Positions 27,801 through 34,143 of a stretch of DNA of 64,000 nt are shown piece by piece. The first letter of the stretch is position 1. Every line of letters begins with the position of its first letter. The DNA lies in NCBI RefSeq assembly GCF_000429965.1, contig NZ_AUCW01000014.1:62001-126000 (forward strand), in the 5' to 3' direction. The stretch is from Desulfogranum mediterraneum DSM 13871. GTDB lineage: Bacteria; Desulfobacterota; Desulfobulbia; Desulfobulbales; Desulfobulbaceae. The position numbers were made by a program, and so were the translations under genes. The notes below the pieces were generated by a model. That model ran no database searches. It had not been told where the DNA came from and saw only the letters and a list, made by a program, of their open reading frames with translations.

Positions 27801-27960
27801 CATGACCATGCGCTCCATCGGGGTGGTGATCATGGGCGGGATGATCGCCGCCACCTTTGTCTCCACCCTGCTGGTGCCGGTGATCTATGTCCTCCTGGAG
27901 ACCCTGCGGGAGGTATTCGTGGATGTGGAGGAGGAGGTCCGCAACCGGCAGCTGCTCTAG
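24814..27960 (+). CDS. RND multidrug efflux transporter, AcrB/MexB (HAE-1) type
   Basis: Proton-driven inner-membrane drug exporter. The 1,048-residue protein starts [40 protein letters not shown]. Two six-helix bundles flank large periplasmic loops. TM4 contains [22 protein letters not shown] with the paired aspartates for proton relay. The second half has [27 protein letters not shown] with the relay lysine. Substrates cannot be read from sequence. It ends in an intrinsic terminator and makes a complete tripartite system with the adaptor and the divergent TolC-family gene. Confidence 0.95.
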   Translation: [1048 protein letters not shown]

Positions 27961-27987
27961 CCCACCCCTTGCGGTTCAGCAACCAGG

Positions 27988-28032
27988 CCTCCCGGCTGCT
28001 CCCTCCCCGGAGCAGTTGGGAGGTTTTTTTTT
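27988..28032 (+). terminator. Intrinsic terminator of the RND operon
   Basis: The stem is built from CCTCCC (27988-27993) and CTGCTCC (27996-28002), pairing with GGAGCAG (28009-28015) and GGGAGG (28018-28023). Nine T residues follow directly (28024-28032). It starts 27 bp after the pump stop. It is the clearest terminator in the window. Confidence 0.93.
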
Positions 28033-28047
28033 GGGGCTGAACAGGCC

Positions 28048-29427
28048 TTAGCGGCCCTTGCCGATCTGCTCCAACTCCTTTTTCCTCATCCTGGGCAGGG
28101 AGAGCAGGGCCACCAGGGCCAACACCGCCAACAGGTACCATGGGAACCAGGAGATTGAGGCCTCAAAGGCCGCATCCCCCACCTCCTCCGGGAGCCAGTC
28201 CGGGTGAAGCGCCCCCTGCTGCGCCCGGAGACGGCTGATCAGGAGGGCATAAAAGATCCCGATCAGGCCATAGGCCGCGTTAAAGGCCAGCCCCTTGAAG
28301 CTGAGTACCGTGGCCCGGTGATCCGAGGAGGTAATCTGGTTGAGGTAGTGGCTGGTGAAAAAAGAGGTCAGCATCATGCCGATGAAGACCAGCATCATCG
28401 GAAAGAGCCCCAGGTAGGGAATGAAGAGGGTCAGGCCAAAGAGGGTGGCCAGGGCCAGGGCCAGAAGGAGGAGGACATTCTTTTGGGGTGAGTAGTGTTC
28501 GCTCAGCCAGCGGGCAACCCTGGGGACAAACAGGCCCAAGAGGGCCACGGCAGAGCCGATCAGCCCGAAACTGGCCTCGGGCAGCTGGATCAGCCGATAG
28601 TACTGGCTGGTCATGGTGACGATCATCCGCAGGGTATGATCAAAGCTCATGGCAAAGAGGATGATGGCCAGGGCAAAGGGCGTCCTGAGGATCCACCCCC
28701 CTGCACCCAGGGTCATCCGCAGGACCTCGATCATCCTGACCCTGCCAGCGGTATCCAGGTTGATGCTGCCATTGACCACCTGGGGATCCCGCATCTGCAG
28801 GGTGGTCAGCCAGGCCAGGATCCCCAGGAGCAGGGTCAGGTAGAGCGGATAGCGCATGGTCACCTGCTGGTCCACACTCCCCTCCCAACCCAGCCAGTGG
28901 ATACAGGTGTTGACCATACCGGGATCATAGGCCAGGGCGCCCAGGGTCATGGCGAAGATATAGCCGATATTCTGGGCCCGCATCTGCAGATCCAGCACCC
29001 GGGGCCACTGATCGGCGATTCCGGCCTCCACCAGGGTGTCATAGGCCATGGCCTCATCCGCGCCGCTGGCCATGGCCTCGGCCAGGCCGCTGAGGATCCG
29101 GTTGACCAGGAAGACGGAAAAGATCAGGCTGATGTTGCCCAGGGGGACAAAGGCTATCAGGGCCATCTCTGCCATCATCAAAAGGGTGGTGCCCACCAGC
29201 AGACGCTTGCGTCCCAGGAGATCGGCCAGGGCACCGGAGGGTACCTCTGCCAGAACGATGGTAAAGGCCCAGACCGTGTTGAGCAGGGCAAACTGTTCAA
29301 TACTCAGGCCGTAATCCAGGAAGAGGATGGTAAATACCGGATAGTAGAAACGGGCGTTGAAGAGGACCCGAAAGAGGATGAACAGCCGGATATTGGTCAG
29401 GGAAAAGGGAGATATCGTTGTCTGCAT
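28048..29427 (-). CDS. MFS transporter, substrate unknown
   Basis: Twelve-helix major facilitator protein, 459 residues from ATG 29427 (MQTTISPFSLTNIRLFILFRV). The family signature between helices 2 and 3 is present as AEVPSGALADLLGRKRLLVG. A non-membrane stretch between helices 6 and 7 contains MRDPQVVNGSINLDTAGRVRMIE. Helices continue to a basic C-terminal tail (LPRMRKKELEQIGKGR). An in-frame GTG at 29457 would add ten residues. It converges on the RND terminator and is divergent from the c-di-GMP protein. No neighbour hints at the cargo. Confidence 0.85.
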   Translation of the reverse strand: MQTTISPFSLTNIRLFILFRVLFNARFYYPVFTILFLDYGLSIEQFALLNTVWAFTIVLAEVPSGALADLLGRKRLLVGTTLLMMAEMALIAFVPLGNISLIFSVFLVNRILSGLAEAMASGADEAMAYDTLVEAGIADQWPRVLDLQMRAQNIGYIFAMTLGALAYDPGMVNTCIHWLGWEGSVDQQVTMRYPLYLTLLLGILAWLTTLQMRDPQVVNGSINLDTAGRVRMIEVLRMTLGAGGWILRTPFALAIILFAMSFDHTLRMIVTMTSQYYRLIQLPEASFGLIGSAVALLGLFVPRVARWLSEHYSPQKNVLLLLALALATLFGLTLFIPYLGLFPMMLVFIGMMLTSFFTSHYLNQITSSDHRATVLSFKGLAFNAAYGLIGIFYALLISRLRAQQGALHPDWLPEEVGDAAFEASISWFPWYLLAVLALVALLSLPRMRKKELEQIGKGR

Positions 29428-29862
29428 GGCTGGCTTCTCTGGTTGCACGATGATCACTCCATTCGGGGAGTTGGCCGCTGATCAGGAGAAAAACAGGGGA
29501 CACCTTACCGCTGCCGCCTCCTTGCTGCACTTCTTTTTGGCACCCGTCGGCAAAAAGAGCGCCTTTTTCCCAGACAGGGGCGGAGAGCAACCGATCCCTT
29601 CAAGGGCCTGCTCGCTCAAGAGATCCAAGCGCCATCGCGCCCGACGCCCCCCACCCCGGAGGCTGATCCAGGCCGCAAAAGAGAGAATGGAATGGTGCAT
29701 TTCATTTTCTTTGCCTATACTGGAAAGGAGCAGACCGGGAAGCAGGGAGCTGCAGGACGCTGAGCGTTCCCATACGACCATGACCAGGTGCTCTTTCCGG
29801 TCCGGATCCAGCCCATGGCACGGACCAGGGGCGCCGACACCACAGTCGATCTTGTAAGATCT
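29428..29862. other. Gap between the MFS and GGDEF/EAL genes
   Basis: About 435 bp. A possible plus-strand -10 (TATACT, 29716-29721) lacks a good -35. No c-di-GMP riboswitch core, tRNA or hairpin of note is visible. The c-di-GMP gene frame is open back to 29788. Confidence 0.45.
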
Positions 29863-32805
29863 ATGCGACCATTTTCCATTACCAGATATTTCGCCCTCCT
29901 CCAGGCCCTGATCCTGGCCGTAACGGCTCTGGGGGTGACGGCTCTCTTCTCGCCCTACCTGCTCCACAACGACTCCAACGAACAACTCAGCCGACTCCAG
30001 CTGCTGGCCAACGGCCTGCGCAATCAGGTGGCCACCGCCATCAGGCTGAGCCAGGATCAGGTGCTCACCACCCTGGTGGAACAGGCCAGGGAGTCCCTGA
30101 TCACCCTGGCCGCTAAGAATCACCTGGGCAGCCTGTCCAGGGACGAGGCCCAGTGGCTGGCAGCCGACCTCCTCACCGGTACGGAGGTGGGGCAGGACGG
30201 CTACATCTTTGTCCTCAACAGCCGTGGGAGAGTCATGGTTCACCCGGACAGAGCACTGCTGGGTCGGGATCTTTCCCAGCTGGAGCCTGTTCGCCTGCTC
30301 CTTGACCACAGGCTCGAGCAGCAGCGGATGGAGCGGCTCGACTTTTTTCCCCTGGGAGCGGAGCTCTCCTCCCAGCCGCTGGAGATGCTGAGCAGCCACA
30401 GCTACTTCCAACACTGGGACTGGCTGGTGGTGGCGGTCATCCCCTGGAGCAGTGCCGCTCAACTGGTGGATTTTCCTGCCATCGAACAGAGCGTGATGCC
30501 GCCGCCGGGCCTGGAACAGGCCCTCCCCTTTCTGCTCTACCCCGACGGCAGGCTCTGGTGCCCGCCCTCCTCAGGCCCCGGCCCGGCCGAGCAGCTCAGC
30601 CCCCTGATCAAGACCATCCAGAGCCAAAGAGAGGGCAGCTACTCCTACGACTGGATGGATCAATCCGGCGACACCCCCCGGAAGAACACCCTCTTTTTCC
30701 ACGAGATCAAAGGGGCCCAACTGATTGTCGGCATGGCCGGACCAACCTCAGGCGGCCTGAGTCGACTGCTCGGAGAGCGGCAAGGCCTCCTGGTTCCGGC
30801 GCTGCTGCTCCTCCTCCTGCTCCCGCTACTGGCCACCCTTGCTGCAGCGCTGTTGAGCCGGCCGTTTCGCCGCTTTGCCGGCCACACCCTTGAGCAGAGC
30901 AGCAAGGAAGAGGCCATCCAGGTCAGCCGCAGAGATCCCGCCGAACTGCAGCAGGTGGCCTGGGCCTTCAACACCCTGCTGGAACGCTTGGAGCAATCCA
31001 GGCTGCGCACGGAGCAAGAGCTAGAGATCAGTGAGGCCGTACACCGCCAGCTCAGCCAGGAGGTCCTGAGCAGAGAGCAGGCCCAGCAGCAGCTGCTGGC
31101 GGAAATCAGTACCAGAAAGAGCGCCCAGAACTATCTCCAGCTCTTCAAGAATATCTTTGACAACGCCATCGAGGGGATCATCATCACCGACAGCGAGGCC
31201 AAGATCCTGGCAGTCAACCAATCCTTCAGCGATATCACCGGCTATCAGGCAGAAGAGGCCATCGGCAAGAATCCCAACCTGCTCAACTCGGGTAAACAGT
31301 CCAAGAACTTTTACCGCAAGCTGTGGGAGTCGCTCCGGAAAAGAGGTTCCTGGTCCGGCGAGATCTGGAACCGCAAGAAGGACGGCACCATCTGGCCCGA
31401 GTGGCTCTCCATCAGTGAGATCCGCGATGGGGACAGCCGCACCAGCCACTACTTTGCCTTTTTCCATGACATCAGCGAACTCAAGCGACGGGAAAAGCAG
31501 ATCTCGATCATGGCCTACCGGGACGCCCTGACCAAACTTCCCAACCGTGCCGCCCTGGAATCGCGCCTGACCAAGGCCATTGCCCGGGCCAAGCGCGAGG
31601 CCGGCATCCTGGCAGTGCTCTTCATAGACCTGGATAACTTTAAAAACATCAACGATACCCTGGGACACGACAAGGGTGATCAACTCCTGATCCTGGTGGC
31701 GGAACGGATTGGCCAGACCATCCGCAGTGAGGACACCCTCTCCCGCCTGGGAGGCGATGAGTTTATCCTGCTCAGCGAATCCATTGAGAATGAGAGCAGG
31801 ATCTTCAACCTGGCCGGCCGCATCCTCCACAGCCTCAAGCACTCCTTTACCATCGGTGCCGGCAAGCTCTTCATCAACGCCAGCATCGGAATCTCCACCT
31901 ATCCCAACGACGGCCAGACCACCTCTGAGTTGATCAAGAACGCCGATCTGGCCATGTACAGGGCCAAGAAGGAGGGGAAAAACAAGTTTGTGATGTTCAC
32001 CCAGGAGATGCATGAAAAGTTCCTGGCCCATGTCCGCATCGAGAACTCCATCCGCATCGGCCTGGAGCAGCGGGAATTCCTGCTGTACTATCAACCAAAA
32101 ATTGATATAGTCAGCCAACAGCCCACCTCCCTGGAGGCCCTGATCCGCTGGGAGAAGAACGGGCTGATCATCACCCCGGATAAGTTTATCCCGGTGGCCG
32201 AGGAGTCGGGGCTGATCGACCAGATGAGCCTCTATGTCCTGGAAGAGGTCTGTATCTTCCTCAACAGCCTCAAGGGGCAGGCCATGCCCATGGCTCCGGT
32301 GAGCGTCAACATGGCTCCCAGAACCTTCAACAACCTGGATATCGTCGAGACCATTGACGCTATCCTGGAAAGACACCGGATCGATCATCGCTACATCGAC
32401 TTTGAAGTCACCGAGACCACGGCCATGCAGGATATCCAGCACACCCTCTCGACCATGAACCGCTTCCGTCAACGGGGCATCAGCTTCTCCATCGATGACT
32501 TTGGCACCGGTTACTCCTCCCTCAGTTACCTCAACGAGATGCCGGTCTCCACCCTCAAGATCGACAAGCGGTTCATCAGCGCCGAAGACAGCAACAGCCG
32601 CAGCATTGTCTCCACCATTACGGCCATGGCCAAACAGATGGAGCTCAAGGTGGTTGCCGAAGGCGTTGAAACCATGGAGCAGCTCAACTGGCTGCAGACC
32701 CTGGGCTGCCACGAGGCCCAGGGCTACTATTTTTCCCGGCCATTACCGGAAAAAGAGATCATCCGTTTTCTCCGGGGAGCAGCAGAGGAGTGTTCTGAGA
32801 GATGA
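29863..32805 (+). CDS. Cache-PAS-GGDEF-EAL cyclic-di-GMP signalling protein
   Basis: Membrane sensor predicted to make and/or break c-di-GMP. From ATG 29863 it has 980 residues: TM1 (about 10-32), a periplasmic Cache-like domain (GYIFVLNSRGRVMVHPDRALLGRDL), TM2 (about 307-332), a HAMP-like linker and coiled coil, then a PAS domain (FDNAIEGIIITDSEAKILAVNQSFSDITGY). GGDEF at about 630 is intact, with an inhibitory-site RxxD five residues before it (RSEDTLSRLGGDEF). The EAL domain has SLEALIRWEK (about 757-766) and DDFGTGYSSLSYL, so both activities look competent. Upstream starts at 29788 and 29815 are possible. Its TGA overlaps an ATG (ATGA) that opens a 19-codon frame ahead of letA. Confidence 0.92.
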   Translation: MRPFSITRYFALLQALILAVTALGVTALFSPYLLHNDSNEQLSRLQLLANGLRNQVATAIRLSQDQVLTTLVEQARESLITLAAKNHLGSLSRDEAQWLAADLLTGTEVGQDGYIFVLNSRGRVMVHPDRALLGRDLSQLEPVRLLLDHRLEQQRMERLDFFPLGAELSSQPLEMLSSHSYFQHWDWLVVAVIPWSSAAQLVDFPAIEQSVMPPPGLEQALPFLLYPDGRLWCPPSSGPGPAEQLSPLIKTIQSQREGSYSYDWMDQSGDTPRKNTLFFHEIKGAQLIVGMAGPTSGGLSRLLGERQGLLVPALLLLLLLPLLATLAAALLSRPFRRFAGHTLEQSSKEEAIQVSRRDPAELQQVAWAFNTLLERLEQSRLRTEQELEISEAVHRQLSQEVLSREQAQQQLLAEISTRKSAQNYLQLFKNIFDNAIEGIIITDSEAKILAVNQSFSDITGYQAEEAIGKNPNLLNSGKQSKNFYRKLWESLRKRGSWSGEIWNRKKDGTIWPEWLSISEIRDGDSRTSHYFAFFHDISELKRREKQISIMAYRDALTKLPNRAALESRLTKAIARAKREAGILAVLFIDLDNFKNINDTLGHDKGDQLLILVAERIGQTIRSEDTLSRLGGDEFILLSESIENESRIFNLAGRILHSLKHSFTIGAGKLFINASIGISTYPNDGQTTSELIKNADLAMYRAKKEGKNKFVMFTQEMHEKFLAHVRIENSIRIGLEQREFLLYYQPKIDIVSQQPTSLEALIRWEKNGLIITPDKFIPVAEESGLIDQMSLYVLEEVCIFLNSLKGQAMPMAPVSVNMAPRTFNNLDIVETIDAILERHRIDHRYIDFEVTETTAMQDIQHTLSTMNRFRQRGISFSIDDFGTGYSSLSYLNEMPVSTLKIDKRFISAEDSNSRSIVSTITAMAKQMELKVVAEGVETMEQLNWLQTLGCHEAQGYYFSRPLPEKEIIRFLRGAAEECSER

Positions 32806-32861
32806 AACCTTGCCTCAGCCACCCAGCGCGGCGCACCCTTACCATCCCAACCATCAGCTAA
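32802..32861 (+). other. 19-codon leader frame before letA
   Basis: An ATG overlaps the stop of the GGDEF/EAL gene (ATGA) and has GAGGAG 11 nt upstream. The frame, starting MKPCLSHPARR, stops at 32859-32861, five bases before the likely TTG start of letA. It could be a translational-coupling leader, or the remnant of an older letA start lost by a frameshift. Confidence 0.35.
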
Positions 32862-32866
32862 AGCCA

Positions 32867-34138
32867 TTGTCCTCGACCCAGCAACACCACCCCCCTGCCG
32901 CCGCCTGTCCCGGTTGTGACCTGATCCTGGCTGCGATACCGACTCCGGAACATCATGCCGCCCTCTGCCCCCGTTGTCGCCACCTCCTCCACCGGGACAA
33001 ACATAACCCCGTGGTCAAGACCATGGCCCTGAGCCTGACCGGCCTCCTGCTCTACCTGCCGGCCATCTGCCTGCCCCTGCTGACCATGGGGATTCTCGGC
33101 AGTCAGAGCGAGGCCTCGATCATCGGCTCCACCCTCCAGCTGATCCGGCAGCAACAGCTGCTGGTGGGCACGGTGGTCCTCTGCACAGCGATCCTCTTTC
33201 CCCTCTATCTCCTGACAAGCCTCTCCCTGGTCTCACTGGGGCTCCTCACCCGTCGACGTCCCCCCTGGCTGGCCACCCTCTTTCGCCACTACAACCAGCT
33301 GGGCGAGTGGGCCATGAGCGATATCTACCTGGTGGCCGTCTTCATCACCGTGATCAAGATGAACCATTCCGCCACCATCGACTTCAACCTGGGATTTTAC
33401 TGTTTCAGCGGCCTGGTGCTGGTGATCATCGCGGCCCGCAGCGCGGTTGACCGCACCCTGTTCTGGGCCCTGCTCGACCCTGCCCGACCTGGGCCGGAAG
33501 AGCCCGAGAGCGCAAACCGGGAGCAACCAAGGAAACATACCGTCTGCCACAGCTGCCACCAGACCCTCTGGTTGCCCCAGGGCCAACCCCCTCCCCTGAA
33601 GTGTCCACGCTGCCGGGCCCTCCTCCACCGCCGGAAAAAAAACAGCCTCAGCCGGACCTGGGCCCTGCTGGTCACGGCCATGCTCCTCTCCCTGCCGGCC
33701 AACCTGCTGCCGATCATGGAGGTCGCCTCTTTTGGTGTGCCGGAACGCTCCACCATCATGGACGGCATCGTCTACTTTTTCCAGGATGGTTCCTACGGCA
33801 TCGGGATCATCATCCTCACCGCCTCCATCCTGGTGCCGCTGTTCAAGATTATCGGCATGATCATCATCCTGCTCTCCATCCATTGCCGCTGGCAGCGGGG
33901 CCTGCGGCACAAGGCCGCCATGTTCCGCTTCATCGAGTTCATCGGCCGCTGGTCCATGCTGGACATCTTTGTCATCGCTCTGCTCTGCGGCCTGGTCCAG
34001 TTCGGTTTTCTCTCCACCATCAAGACCGCACCGGCAACCCTCTATTTCACCGGAGTAGTGCTCTCCACCATGCTGGCGGCCATCACCTTTGACCCCAGAC
34101 TCCTCTGGGATGCAAGCAGCAACATCAACCAACGATAA
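32867..34138 (+). CDS. letA: LetA/PqiA-family inner-membrane protein
   Basis: Partner of the periplasm-spanning MCE protein that follows, thought to load lipid into the MCE tunnel. Two halves each begin with a zinc-ribbon-like pair, CPGCDLILAAIPTPEHHAALCPRC and CHSCHQTLWLPQGQPPPLKCPRC, and then four hydrophobic helices (LSLTGLLLYLPAICLPLLTMG; LLVTAMLLSLPANLLPIMEV). No ATG fits the N-terminus. TTG 32867 gives 423 residues and 12 residues before the first Cys pair, matching E. coli LetA/PqiA (427/417). It is called LetA rather than PqiA because of its seven-MCE partner. The start is uncertain and may be translationally coupled to the upstream leader. Confidence 0.85.
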   Translation: MSSTQQHHPPAAACPGCDLILAAIPTPEHHAALCPRCRHLLHRDKHNPVVKTMALSLTGLLLYLPAICLPLLTMGILGSQSEASIIGSTLQLIRQQQLLVGTVVLCTAILFPLYLLTSLSLVSLGLLTRRRPPWLATLFRHYNQLGEWAMSDIYLVAVFITVIKMNHSATIDFNLGFYCFSGLVLVIIAARSAVDRTLFWALLDPARPGPEEPESANREQPRKHTVCHSCHQTLWLPQGQPPPLKCPRCRALLHRRKKNSLSRTWALLVTAMLLSLPANLLPIMEVASFGVPERSTIMDGIVYFFQDGSYGIGIIILTASILVPLFKIIGMIIILLSIHCRWQRGLRHKAAMFRFIEFIGRWSMLDIFVIALLCGLVQFGFLSTIKTAPATLYFTGVVLSTMLAAITFDPRLLWDASSNINQR

Positions 34139-34143
34139 CGGCC

